Shown: positions 48,598-58,074 of the stretch, in pieces | Layout: the number at the start of each line of letters is the position of its first letter | How positions within the stretch are numbered: position 1 is the first letter of the stretch | Assembly: GCA_038087015.1 (NCBI GenBank) | Contig: JASBNA010000095.1 | Span: forward strand, 1 to 64,000 | Origin: Cerrena zonata | Taxonomy: Eukaryota; Basidiomycota; Agaricomycetes; Polyporales; Cerrenaceae | DNA: 64,000 bases | Reading direction: 5' to 3' | The notes under the pieces: generated by a model | Seen by the model: only the letters and a program-made list of their open reading frames with translations | Databases searched by the model: none | Told to the model about the DNA's origin: nothing | Translations under genes and position numbers: made by a program

Positions 48598-49887
48598 ATG
48601 CAAAACTTCGGCCACCGGGATTTCTTACTCTATTTCTTGTTAAGTTACTACTTTATCGCGTACGATTACGGGGTCCGGGCGCTTTTGATATGGTTAATTG
48701 AAAATGCATATTTCAGTCTAGTTGAATTACCCTATAATTATTTGGCTTATAGAAGGTTACTCCCGTTTCCGTACCAGACAAATTTCAGTCAGAGAGCGAC
48801 AGACTACGAGTTTGTTGTTGTTGAGATGTTGAAGCACTACTTCAAGTATTCACAAGGGCAGCCTGCTTGGTCGGTATTTTTCGATGGACGGTCTTTTGAG
48901 CTATTGAACAAAATCAGACGGTGGAGAGAATGCAATGATGGGTTGGGTGATACTGCCATAGAGAATATATGCATTGACCAAGGACTGAACTGCCATGCAA
49001 CCTGGATCTACACCAGAAGCAGGGTCATATCCAAGGCTCACGATATTTTGATTTTCTATATCCATGGTGGTAATGGATTTGGCGTGGGTTCCGGCCATTT
49101 ATATAACGAATACTTATCCATTCTACTCATAAACCTTCTAGAACAAGGTTTCAGCAATCCAGGAATCTTGGTACCGATATTCCTGAATAAAATGGAAAAG
49201 TATCCTTCACAAATCTCACAATTAATGAAAGACTACCGATATCTACTAACAAAGAAAAACGAAGACACTCATATAGTTCTAATGTCAGACAGTACGGGAA
49301 GTACTCTAGCCATATCTATGCTATTGAATATGAACCACCCGTCGAATGGTTTCACCCAAGACCAACTAATGACTAAACCCGATGCTGCAATATTCATTTC
49401 CCCAATCACCAAGCTCTTCCATTCTCCACCCACCAATACCCCAAATCCAAGTGACTACCTCACCCAGTCCACAATCCATAAATGGGCAGCAAACTACATC
49501 GACAAATCCATCATGGGAACCCCACAAATATCCTTTCTAGACGCATCAACCATAAAAGATTGTCAAGTCTGGCGAAATTCCATGCCGCAGAAAGGTGTTG
49601 TTATCAGTTACGGAGACGAAGAATGCATAAAAGAAGATATCGAAGGCTTTATCGAACTTCTAACCCAGTCAGGGGTCAAATTGAAAGTCGACAAGCAAAT
49701 TGCACAAGTCCATAACTGGAGTATTCTTGGTTTCTATACCGAAAGGTTAATTGACCATCGCGAAGCCAGTCTACAAATATACTCAGGCATTCTTTCCCGT
49801 ATGTTTCTATGGAACACACCTGCCTACGTCAACGGGGATTCCAAAGAACCAACCAATATAATCACCATAGACGAAGAGTATACTTGA
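48598..49887 (+). CDS. SAY1: Say1-like sterol deacetylase (alpha/beta hydrolase)
   Basis: A 429-residue membrane-anchored hydrolase. The start at 48598 (MQNFGHRDF) was chosen over 48475 because the longer version adds a run of Phe and Lys coded by a T-tract. A hydrophobic helix spans ~10-40. The oxyanion motif HGGNGFGVGSGHLYNEY is typical of the hormone-sensitive-lipase branch and of Say1. The nucleophile elbow reads LMSDSTGSTLAIS. The usual GDSxG first Gly is Ser, though the Ser nucleophile and following Gly remain. The C-terminal VISYGDEECIKED and VHNWSIL carry the likely Asp and His. S. cerevisiae Say1 (424) deacetylates steryl acetates in the ER. Function by homology only. Confidence 0.68.
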   Translation: MQNFGHRDFLLYFLLSYYFIAYDYGVRALLIWLIENAYFSLVELPYNYLAYRRLLPFPYQTNFSQRATDYEFVVVEMLKHYFKYSQGQPAWSVFFDGRSFELLNKIRRWRECNDGLGDTAIENICIDQGLNCHATWIYTRSRVISKAHDILIFYIHGGNGFGVGSGHLYNEYLSILLINLLEQGFSNPGILVPIFLNKMEKYPSQISQLMKDYRYLLTKKNEDTHIVLMSDSTGSTLAISMLLNMNHPSNGFTQDQLMTKPDAAIFISPITKLFHSPPTNTPNPSDYLTQSTIHKWAANYIDKSIMGTPQISFLDASTIKDCQVWRNSMPQKGVVISYGDEECIKEDIEGFIELLTQSGVKLKVDKQIAQVHNWSILGFYTERLIDHREASLQIYSGILSRMFLWNTPAYVNGDSKEPTNIITIDEEYT

Positions 49888-50201
49888 GTCTCCCGGAGTT
49901 TTGCGCAGCCAAACGGTTCACCCCCGCCGTTTCGGCCTGTCAAAAACACCAATAAAAAAAAAAAAAAACAGTGAGATCGACATCAAAAATCATAGTGCAA
50001 TCAGCTCGGTTAAATAGATTAGTAGAATTCTTCTTTTAATGTAAAAATTGTATTGGCTCTATAGAACGGTAACATCTAGAAACTTGCTTGTACAGTTGGA
50101 GGGCTTAAGAGGAAGCAAACGAAACCGAATAAGACTTTTTAAGAATCCGTGTGATTGTACTCCGAAAACGCTCCGGTTGATTTGAAGTTGAAATTGTAAG
50201 T
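49888..50201. other. Short intergenic region
   Basis: About 314 bp, including an A15 run near 49954-49968. No gene or clear site seen. Confidence 0.5.
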
Positions 50202-51182
50202 ATGTCAGAGATACAGATAGCCAGCAGGGCAGGGGAGAAGACGGGGGGATATGAGCAGGTGAAGCTGTTTATAAAGAAGGAGTCCAACTCGTCATTTATA
50301 TCGGGAGGGGTTGCTGGAGCAGTTTCAAGAACTGTTGTATCACCATTTGAGAGAGCCAAAATCTTATTACAATTACAAGGACCTGGTCAGCAACATGCGT
50401 ATCAAGGAATGCTTCCTACGATTGCGAAAATGTATAAAGATGAAGGATGGAAAGGGTTATTCAGAGGTAATACCTTAAATTGTATAAGAATATTTCCGTA
50501 TTCGGCGGTTCAGTTCATGGTATTTGAAGAGTGTAAAGAGTATCTTATATCCAGAAAGTCACCAGACAATAAAGAGCTATATGCGTCAGAAAGGTTGTTA
50601 GCTGGTTCAATTGGAGGTATTATATCTGTTTTAGTAACATATCCATTAGATTTGATTAGGGCTCGTATTACCATTCAAACTGCATCGTTGAAAAAATTAA
50701 ATAAAGGGAGGTTGGTGAAGGCTCCAGGGGTCTGGGAAACTTTCACCACAGTTTATCAAAATGAAGGTGGATTCTTAGCATTATATAGAGGTATTATACC
50801 AACTACAATGGGTGTTGCTCCCTACGTGGCTATTAATTTTGCATTATACGAAAAACTAAGAGATTACATGGATAAATCTCCCCAAGACTTTAGTAATCCA
50901 ATCTGGAAACTACTGGCTGGTGCCTTCAGTAGTTTTATCGGGGGCGTACTTATTTATCCCTTGGATTTATTAAGGAAAAGGTACCAGGTTGCCAGTATGG
51001 CTGGCGGCGAGTTAGGTTTCCAATACCGCTCGGTCTCGCATGCCTTGGTGCTGATATTCACCAGCGAAGGGTTCTTTGGTGCTTACAAAGGCTTGACTGC
51101 TAATCTATACAAAATCGTTCCTTCCATGGCCGTCAGCTGGTTGTGTTACGACAGCTTGAAAGACGCCATTGCAAAATGGTAG
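50202..51182 (+). CDS. Mitochondrial APS/PAPS carrier, YPR011C type
   Basis: A 326-residue inner-membrane solute carrier, the same length as S. cerevisiae Ypr011c, which transports adenosine 5'-phosphosulfate and PAPS. Three tandem carrier repeats carry the signature Px[DE]xx[KR]: SPFERAK (repeat 1), YPLDLIRAR (2) and YPLDLLRKR (3). Also present are ISGGVAGAVSRTVVSP, GLFRGNTLNCIRIFPYSAVQF, GVAPYVAINFALYEKLRD and GLTANLYKIVPSMAVSW, which fit Ypr011c better than Leu5 or the ATP-Mg/Pi carriers. The next gene downstream is MIN8, also next to YPR011C in S. cerevisiae, so synteny supports it. Confidence 0.9.
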   Translation: MSEIQIASRAGEKTGGYEQVKLFIKKESNSSFISGGVAGAVSRTVVSPFERAKILLQLQGPGQQHAYQGMLPTIAKMYKDEGWKGLFRGNTLNCIRIFPYSAVQFMVFEECKEYLISRKSPDNKELYASERLLAGSIGGIISVLVTYPLDLIRARITIQTASLKKLNKGRLVKAPGVWETFTTVYQNEGGFLALYRGIIPTTMGVAPYVAINFALYEKLRDYMDKSPQDFSNPIWKLLAGAFSSFIGGVLIYPLDLLRKRYQVASMAGGELGFQYRSVSHALVLIFTSEGFFGAYKGLTANLYKIVPSMAVSWLCYDSLKDAIAKW

Positions 51183-51496
51183 CCCATCCTCCCCTTTAAA
51201 CAACCTCTGTACAACCTTCTCTATTGTATAACTATATATTCATTAATTTAGATAAACTCTACAAATCAGGTTGCAAAATAGTATGCTAGTAGTAATAATA
51301 TATGGGGGTACGGATGTAACACCTCACGTGACCAACGAACCCCCCAGCCAACCAAATTAACGCTAGGTCTGATTTATTTGCTACCAAAAAACACGACTTT
51401 TTTTTTTCAACTTTTTTCTCATCTTTAAATTTATGATACGATTCTAATCACCTAGAAAGTTTGAATAACATTGTATCTAATAACCAAATTGACAAG
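51183..51496. other. MIN8 promoter region
   Basis: About 314 bp with GGGGGTACGGATGT at 51304-51317 and CACGTG at 51325-51330. No gene. Confidence 0.6.
51304..51330 (+). promoter_or_regulatory. Rap1-like box plus CACGTG upstream of MIN8
   Basis: GGGGGTACGGATGT at 51304-51317 and CACGTG at 51325-51330, seven bases apart. It mirrors the composite at RTT109. Confidence 0.5.
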
Positions 51497-51751
51497 ATGA
51501 GAGCCTCCCGTGTTTTATTGAATGCCGCTAAGAAAGGCGCTGCTCAACCAAAAGTTCAAGTTCCAGTTGAAATGTATCCATTATTTGCTGCTGTTGGTGT
51601 TGCAGTTGCTTCTGGATGTTACTTCACTTACAGACATTTTGCTCATGATAAAGAATTAAGATTATGGAAAAACGCAGATTTATCTAATTTGGATGATGTT
51701 TTAAATGATGCTTCAAGAAAAGAACAAGCTGCCGAAAAATCTTCTGAATAA
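51497..51751 (+). CDS. MIN8: Small mitochondrial membrane protein Min8 (B12D/MLRQ-like)
   Basis: An 84-residue inner-membrane protein. The start is at 51497 (MRASRVLLNAAKK); a further upstream ATG at 51461 adds 12 residues of unlikely sequence. MRxxRxLLNxAKK, then PVEMYPLFAAVGVAVASGCYFTYRHF (one membrane segment, ~residues 25-48), then DKELRL, NADLSNLDDVL, matches S. cerevisiae Min8/YPR010C-A (72 residues). The family is related to the B12D/NDUFA4 MLRQ proteins associated with complex I or cytochrome oxidase. In a complex-I-containing yeast it could be a respiratory supernumerary subunit. It sits beside the YPR011C-type carrier, as in S. cerevisiae. Confidence 0.88.
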   Translation: MRASRVLLNAAKKGAAQPKVQVPVEMYPLFAAVGVAVASGCYFTYRHFAHDKELRLWKNADLSNLDDVLNDASRKEQAAEKSSE

Positions 51752-52128
51752 ATGGATAAGAATATCTTTAAAGAAGCAAAATTTATTCAATTCTATATCA
51801 AAAATATTCATCAATTGTAAAAGTTATAGTAGGAAGAATAAGATAATCAATTGAAGTTTCTCGTTTTAGTTTTTCTTTTGTTTTTTGTTTGCATTATAAT
51901 TATCTTATCTTGAATCTTACTTTTATGAAGTTTAATTTCCTTTCTTCCCATCAATTTTTGGGTGTTTTATATATTCCGTATCAGCGTAATTTTGAATAAG
52001 CTTTTGTTTTAGTTTATTCATTTTTTTTTCACGTTGTCATTAATTTTACGTACGTTTCAATAATAATCATTGTAAAAAATTATCTATATACATGTTTATA
52101 CAAGGAATAAGTTTATGCAGAATTGAAT
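51752..52128. other. Intergenic between convergent MIN8 and DPC29
   Basis: About 377 bp AT-rich 3' flanks with T runs. No gene seen. Confidence 0.55.
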
Positions 52129-52962
52129 TTAATCATCATCTTTGATATTGGTATAATAATTAGTAACTTCTGGTACATCATCCAACTTGAGAATGGTTTT
52201 TTGAAGATTTGGAATACTATCTTCTTCAATCAGGACTTGATTATCAATCTCAGCAATATATGAAATTGTAGAATCTTTTAATTTATATCCATGTTCAGAT
52301 AATTTATTTGAGATTTGGGTAACTTCGGATGGATCAGTTATGATTCTGAATAATTTTTCACCGTTATATTCCTCTTCATGATCTTTATATTCTTCCACGT
52401 CTTCGGCACCAATGTCAATGGCAACTTCTAAGACATCGTCAACAGTTTCTTCTGGTGTCTTTGGTTCAAAGATGATTTCTCCCTTTCTGCCAAACATAAA
52501 TAAACATGGACTCAATGATGCTCGAAATTGTGACATGGCGTTCTTAACAAGTCCAATGGTACGGTTCTTATTATCAGTAGATGCCTCAATAATAAATGCT
52601 ATTCCCTTAGGTCCCATAAACTCGTAGGTTACTTCTTCTGATGGTGAACTAGAATCTCCACTAACTTCTCCAGTTCCTCTCTTGATTGCATTATCAACAA
52701 TTTTTCTGGAAACGTTTAATTTTTTGGCTTTATCCATCAACGTCAATAATTGGGCGTTTCCTTGTGCTCCTCCACTTCTAACACTGGCTTCAATACTTTT
52801 GGCCATGGCATAAGCTTCTTTTGATTTTTTAGCATCATTCTTAGCCTTATCATGTCTGATATTGGCCCATTTCGAATGCCCAGCCAATGCAAAACTGCTT
52901 GTGTGGAAACGGCTGACATGTTGGCGTCCAATAGTTGTTCCTCTAAGTATTCTCCCAATCAT
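52129..52962 (-). CDS. DPC29: Mitochondrial YebC/TACO1-family translation factor (Dpc29)
   Basis: A 277-residue protein of the YebC/PmpR family; mitochondrial members (TACO1, Dpc29) aid translation of mtDNA-coded subunits. The N-terminus MIGRILRGTTIGRQHVSRFHT is a mitochondrial presequence. The family start GHSKWANIRHDKAKNDAKKS follows, then LLTLMDKAKKLNVSRKIVDNAIKRG and YEFMGPKGIAFIIEASTDNKNRT. Domains I-III are all present with acidic C-terminal part. Length is close to S. cerevisiae Dpc29/YGR021W (290). VMA7 is adjacent and divergent, as in S. cerevisiae. Confidence 0.93.
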   Translation of the reverse strand: MIGRILRGTTIGRQHVSRFHTSSFALAGHSKWANIRHDKAKNDAKKSKEAYAMAKSIEASVRSGGAQGNAQLLTLMDKAKKLNVSRKIVDNAIKRGTGEVSGDSSSPSEEVTYEFMGPKGIAFIIEASTDNKNRTIGLVKNAMSQFRASLSPCLFMFGRKGEIIFEPKTPEETVDDVLEVAIDIGAEDVEEYKDHEEEYNGEKLFRIITDPSEVTQISNKLSEHGYKLKDSTISYIAEIDNQVLIEEDSIPNLQKTILKLDDVPEVTNYYTNIKDDD

Positions 52963-53151
52963 TTCTTGTATTATAACCCAGCAAACACTATTAAAAACTG
53001 AAATTTTTCATCTATAATTTTTTTTTTCATTAATTTTAGTGTGCCTGGCTCAATATGAAAAGATAAAAACAGGAGTGGGAAAAAAATGAACAAGAACGAT
53101 TGAAAATAGCTTTTAATCTTTGAATAGTATATAATCAATTGAAGATACAAG

Positions 53152-53520
53152 ATGAGTGAAGCAATGTCCAAGCGCTCTTTGTTGGCGGTCATTGCCGATG
53201 AAGATTCTGTTACTGGTTTATTATTGGCCGGTGTTGGACAAGTCTCGACTGAAAGTGGTAAAGAAACCAATTTTTTAACTGTTGTTCCAGGTAAAACTTC
53301 TGTTGAAGAAATAGAACAAGCTTTTGATAAATTCACTAGTGAAAGAGATGATATTGCCATCTTACTCATCAACCAACATTTAGCTGATTTGATAAGATAT
53401 AGAGTTGATAATTACACTAATGCATTTCCTGCTATTTTAGAAATTCCTTCTAAAGATCATCCTTACGATCCTTCAAAAGATTCTATTTTAAAGAAGGTAA
53501 GAAGATTATTTGGGGAATAA
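53152..53520 (+). CDS. VMA7: V-ATPase subunit F (Vma7)
   Basis: A 122-residue central-stalk subunit of the V1 sector of the vacuolar proton pump. [23 protein letters not shown], then [42 protein letters not shown], then [29 protein letters not shown] are the whole conserved protein (S. cerevisiae Vma7, 118). Two ATGs occur at codons 1 and 5; the first is used. The DPC29-VMA7 pair and nearby UGA1 reproduce part of S. cerevisiae YGR019W-YGR021W, with six intervening genes between UGA1 and DPC29/VMA7 here, counting only those on the UGA1 side. Confidence 0.96.
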   Translation: MSEAMSKRSLLAVIADEDSVTGLLLAGVGQVSTESGKETNFLTVVPGKTSVEEIEQAFDKFTSERDDIAILLINQHLADLIRYRVDNYTNAFPAILEIPSKDHPYDPSKDSILKKVRRLFGE

Positions 53521-53768
53521 TCGTTGAATCTCGAAAACATCTATCACTTTTACTTCTTTTCATTTACGCTCAAACTTGAGTAATTGGTCTGGCAACCTTT
53601 GATTATGGCTGTTCATTATAATTTCATCACAAGTTACGATTTTGTTATCTCTATTTCTTATTAATAGTCAAAACTCTAGTAATATAGACATTAACGCTTT
53701 ACAATACATAATAATCAAAAATCTAACAATTCTTTATTATAAATTTTTTTTTATAGGGGAGCTAATTA

Positions 53769-55672
53769 TTAATTTTTTTTCCCCTTCTTTTTATTATTCT
53801 TCTTTTTATTTTTTTTATTACTGTTCCCACCGTTATTAGATGCTGGTGTTGATGGAACAGATCCATCGGTTTTGCTTTCGTCGGTTTCTTCATCTTGATC
53901 ATCAGCGTCTGCTTCATTTGTTCCTATTTCCAAATCAGCGACTGGGTCGTCCAATTTAATATTTCCAGTAGATACTTCACGATCCAATGCAATTTTAGAA
54001 TCTTCAGCCGGTTGATCAGCTTTGGATGGATCAATTCCTGAACCATTTACAGAAAGAAGTTCACTGTCTTTAGCTTCATTCATTGCTTTCTTAGATACAG
54101 AATCGGATTCTTCAACTGCTTTTGCTTTCGAACTTTCCATAACTGGAGATAAAGCTTCTTGCTTGGTATCTTCTGTTATGGATTTGACTTTTTCAGCTAA
54201 ATCTCAAATGGTACTTGAGATTCAGGTTGTTCAGTTGATTCAGTTTGTTCAGTTGATTCAGGTTGTTCAGTTGATTCAGTTTGTTCAGTTGATTCAGTTT
54301 GTTCAGTTGATTCAGTTTGTTCAGTTGATTCAGGTTGTTCAGTTGATTCAGGTTGTTCAGTTGATTCAGGTTGTTTAGTTGATTCAGGTTGTTCAGTTGA
54401 TTCAGGTTGTTCAGCCGATTCAGGTTGCTCAATTGATTCCGGATGTTCAGTTGGTTCAGGTTCTTTGATCTTAGGTGGCTCATTAATCGAAACATCATCG
54501 AACTCTTCATTATTTGCCTCTTCGTTTTCTTTCGGAGTATCAGGTAACTCTTTACTTTCGGAATCTTCATTAGACTTTGGTTCTTGTGTTGAAGGTTCAG
54601 CAGGCTCGCTAGGTTTTTCTTCAACTATACCAGGAGTTGAATCTTCAATAGGTTGAGTAGATGGCTCTTGAGCTTGAGTAGATGCTTCTGTTGCTTGAGT
54701 GGCTGGTTCTTGAGTTTCCTGGGTGGATGGCTCTTCGACAGGTACTTCAATTCGTGGAACAGAGGTCTCTTCAGGTTGTGGTTCTTCCTCTTTTGTGGCA
54801 GCGTCAGCTTCAGCAGGACCTGAATTATTAGTGGCTGCGGTAGAGTCCTTATTCCAGTAATTTTTAGCAAAAATGTCAGGTAGAACACAATCTTTAACAT
54901 AAAAGTCACGAACACCAACAATTCTTCTTTCTCTTTCACAAGCCTTTAACCACTCAGGTCTGATTATTGGAATATTCATATCTGAAGCTTTCAAATATTC
55001 TAAATCTTGTTTACTTTCTCTTGTACATATGAAATGTGTTGTGTCAACTTTTACAGAAGTTTGAGCAGGATAATGAGCACCCATATTTTTCAAAGTATCT
55101 TGTATATCATCAACAGTGAAAGGATCATTTGGTGCAATTTCACCAAGACAAACCGTGATACCGGATAAATCAGTCATTTTATGAGTGGTTACTTCAATTA
55201 TATCAGACAGATAAACCCCGGCTGTGGTATCTAATCTCAATTGGAATTGGAAAGTTTTATCAATTGGTAAACCAGATAATTTAGTTGTTTTATTAGTTAA
55301 AGGTTGAGGAATAACTCCTAATTTTTTCCCATCTTTAAATAAAATCAAATTCTTCAAATTAGAAGTACCCAATTCCAATTGATCCCATTCTAAAACACAT
55401 GAAGTTTGAGTAACGTTTTTGATCTTTAAATTTGGAGATTTAGGTAAGTTTTTGCCAAATGTAGACAATATTTCATCCTGGATTTCTTGAAATTTCTTCT
55501 GTTCTTCCTTTTCCGTTTCAAAATCTTGATCACATTTAATTTTAATTATTGATCCTGCTTTAACACCATTTGGTAATAATATGGTTGGAAATTCTATTAA
55601 ATGGTGATCTTTTGTTAAAAGTAAGGCTAAGGAAGCATCAAGCTTACCAACCGTCAATGACACTTCAACCAT
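53769..55672 (-). CDS. CHS5: Exomer scaffold Chs5, interrupted by a -1 frame change
   Basis: Two minus ORFs make one ~634-residue protein (S. cerevisiae 671). Start at 55672 ([21 protein letters not shown]) matches the yeast N-terminus; an ATG at 55702 would add ten residues. Domains: N-terminal Arf1/ChAP-binding region, FN3 (~70-165, [16 protein letters not shown]), BRCT (~170-270, [38 protein letters not shown]), then acidic repeats ([12 protein letters not shown] hexapeptides). The first ORF ends at TAG 54199-54197. The -1 frame continues [17 protein letters not shown] to a Lys-rich tail [15 protein letters not shown], as in yeast. The shift must lie at GAG (54205-54203), since TGA blocks the -1 frame just before it. 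Chs5 sorts Chs3 and Fus1 from the trans-Golgi. Confidence 0.9.
54225..54420 (-). repeat. 18-bp coding repeats in CHS5
   Basis: Tandem 18-bp units (minus strand AACTGAACAA CCTGAATC type) encode about ten [12 protein letters not shown] hexapeptides. Such arrays are prone to length change. Confidence 0.9.
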
Positions 55673-55944
55673 TTGTGTTCTTTTCGTACCGTAGTATTTC
55701 AACTATAACAATTGTCCAAAGTATCGACTTATTATACTTGGTTGTTTTGGAATTGATACCAAGTCATATCCGCACATTTTTCGATTTTTTAATGGTTTAC
55801 GTATTTTTTTTTTTCTTAGTGAAGAACTTGGTCGTGTAGCAAAACTAACATATTACAAGACTATTGATACAGTAAGGCTATTGATACATTAGAATATACA
55901 GATATGAGTAGGATGTGAGGATGACGCTGTAAGGAGGATGGTGA

Positions 55945-58056
55945 TCATATTGGGATTCCCATTGCGCGAAGATCATCATTGATTTCATCTTCAGAAGCTT
56001 TGCGTAAGAGTAGTTCATTTGCAGCAGCAGGTTTATCATCCGATAGACTGGAGGTAACTGCAGCTGGGAGTCCGTGGAATTCGAGTAATCCATTGAGTAT
56101 ACCCAATTGCTGATTAACGTTATTACGTTGTTGTACCAACTCGATTAGAGTATTTTGTTTGATTGCCTTTTTAGTTAAAGGAGCTTGTTGAGATAATTGA
56201 TTTTCTTGAAGGTCGACATTGTATTCATTAGGGAATTGATTTAGTTGAGGTTTCGTTGATCCATTGACTCCGTTGGTTAATGCTCCATTGGTGTTGGGCA
56301 TTGGTGAAACATCTTCTTGATAATTAGCAGCAGCCGTAACATTTGGTATCATTGGAATTGCACTGAAGTTATAATCAGATACAATTTGATCCATTTGATT
56401 ACGTTCTTTATTTATTTTATACCATAGTGAGGTAGTATCGGTGATCATATCATTTTTGGTGTCCATTAATTGTTTTAGATAATCTTGATGAATAGAAGTT
56501 CTAGTGGCAATTGTTTGAGTATTAATACACTTCAAATTATACGATAAGTTAGCATTAGCCAATTTAATATTATCCTGGTAAAACTCATTAATTTTGAAAT
56601 AAATTTTTGATAGTTCTGGATGGGAACCTTCCAAACATAATTGTAACTCATGTTCTAATAAGCTTAATTTATCTTGGAACAATTTATCTCTCAATTGGGC
56701 AAATGATGATTCAATGGATATCAATTCTTCAATGGCTAGTTTTCTTTGTTCATCCATATCGATATCTTCTTGAGTTACATCTTCATTTTTATCCTTAGTT
56801 GGTTCATCATCTTCCACTTCATCGTCGTCATCAGCTTCGACTTCTTCGTGATTATCTTCAACCTCAGCCTCTTGATCATCTTCATCTTTAGAAACTTTTT
56901 CTGAATCATCTTCATCTTTAGAAACTTTTTCTGGATCATCTTCATCTTTAGAAACTTTTTTGGCCTGGTCTATTAGTAAACTATTATTGGTTGAATCATG
57001 CTCATTATTTTCATCACCCTCTTTTCCCTCATCAAGATTTTCCCCATTATTCTCAGTCTCTTCAGAAGTTTCCTCAGGTTCGTCATTTTCAGCTTCCATA
57101 TTATCATTGTCTGAATGATCTGCTTCATCCGGCTCTTTTTCAGGGTCGTTCGAAGATTCTATAGCATCATTATTTTCAGTACCTTTCGGTATATCAACAT
57201 CTTTGTCCTCTTCAATAGAATCAGTTTTTTGTTTTTTCGAGATATTCTCTTCATCGTCATCTTCACCAGATTTATGAGACGCCGTTGATAATGAACGTTT
57301 AACAGAAGTAGAATTAATGCCTGTTGAGCCAGCAACTTCATTTTTAATTTGATCAATATGTTTTGAGATTTCTTCTTCTGCTTCTTTGTTTTCCTTCGGA
57401 TTTAATGCCAAATGATCCTCATCGTCAATTTCTTCTTTTACTCCATTTGATTTATCGATATTTTCATCATTATTTAAAGGAGATTGATAATTTTCATTAT
57501 CGAGATCAGAATCATCATCCGAATCAACTTCTTTCAAATGAGCCATTTCAGTCAATTCAAATAACGCTTTCAAGTCAGAAACTTTTTCTCCATTGGGAGT
57601 ATGATCATCATCTAAAAAATCCATTTTATCAGTTTCTGCTTCAGAATCTTCACCCAAATCACTTAACTCCGAGCTCTCGTAGCTATCTTTCCCGGTGGTA
57701 CTATGTTTTCTATCCTTTTTTTTAGAGGATTTATCCCTTAGATTTGCTTCTTTACCTTCTTTGTTATTAGTAGAGAAAAAATCGTGTTCAATCCGAGGAT
57801 GATGATCGTCAGAAGAGATAGAATCACGGTTACCTAGTGTTAAATCGAATACAGGAGGTGATGTAGCTATGTCAGTCAAAGGAGAGTCTTTTGTAATTGG
57901 ACCCGATTGGACCTGCGAGGAGTCTATATCTTGATTATGATTATGATTATCTTCAGGAATTGACTCGTTTTTCCCAGAAGAATGATGGTTGGAGTCGGGA
58001 TTTGTTGAAAATGGTGGTGATAACGAAGATTCAGTAACTGGATCTTCTGTCGGCAT
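55945..58056 (-). CDS. DEP1: Rpd3L histone deacetylase subunit Dep1
   Basis: A 703-residue nuclear protein from MPTEDPVTE (an ATG at 58074 would add six). The first ~420 residues are acidic and disordered, with repeated VSKDEDD(P/S/Q)EK units. The Sds3-like domain (~430-560) reads RKLAIEELISIESSFAQLRDKLFQ, LEHELQLCLEGSHPEL, then NTQTIATRTSIHQDYLKQ and LWYKINKERNQMDQI. ETIATRTFIHQDF and WYDINKERRDMD in S. cerevisiae Dep1 match closely. The end SEDEINDDLRAMGI parallels yeast DSEINDDFHQWAQ. It is longer than yeast Dep1 (405) because of the acidic N-terminus. Dep1 anchors the Rpd3L complex with Sds3, Pho23 and Sin3. Confidence 0.88.
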   Translation of the reverse strand: MPTEDPVTESSLSPPFSTNPDSNHHSSGKNESIPEDNHNHNQDIDSSQVQSGPITKDSPLTDIATSPPVFDLTLGNRDSISSDDHHPRIEHDFFSTNNKEGKEANLRDKSSKKKDRKHSTTGKDSYESSELSDLGEDSEAETDKMDFLDDDHTPNGEKVSDLKALFELTEMAHLKEVDSDDDSDLDNENYQSPLNNDENIDKSNGVKEEIDDEDHLALNPKENKEAEEEISKHIDQIKNEVAGSTGINSTSVKRSLSTASHKSGEDDDEENISKKQKTDSIEEDKDVDIPKGTENNDAIESSNDPEKEPDEADHSDNDNMEAENDEPEETSEETENNGENLDEGKEGDENNEHDSTNNSLLIDQAKKVSKDEDDPEKVSKDEDDSEKVSKDEDDQEAEVEDNHEEVEADDDDEVEDDEPTKDKNEDVTQEDIDMDEQRKLAIEELISIESSFAQLRDKLFQDKLSLLEHELQLCLEGSHPELSKIYFKINEFYQDNIKLANANLSYNLKCINTQTIATRTSIHQDYLKQLMDTKNDMITDTTSLWYKINKERNQMDQIVSDYNFSAIPMIPNVTAAANYQEDVSPMPNTNGALTNGVNGSTKPQLNQFPNEYNVDLQENQLSQQAPLTKKAIKQNTLIELVQQRNNVNQQLGILNGLLEFHGLPAAVTSSLSDDKPAAANELLLRKASEDEINDDLRAMGIPI
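56865..56965 (-). repeat. 30-bp coding repeats in DEP1
   Basis: Three near-identical copies of a 30-bp unit encode VSKDEDDxEK. Confidence 0.88.
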
Positions 58057-58074
58057 TTGTATAAAAAGAACCAA

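Noticed and set aside
54190..54215. Programmed frameshift in CHS5
   Set aside because: No X XXY YYZ heptamer or known +1 site at the only possible shift point; a base loss is simpler.
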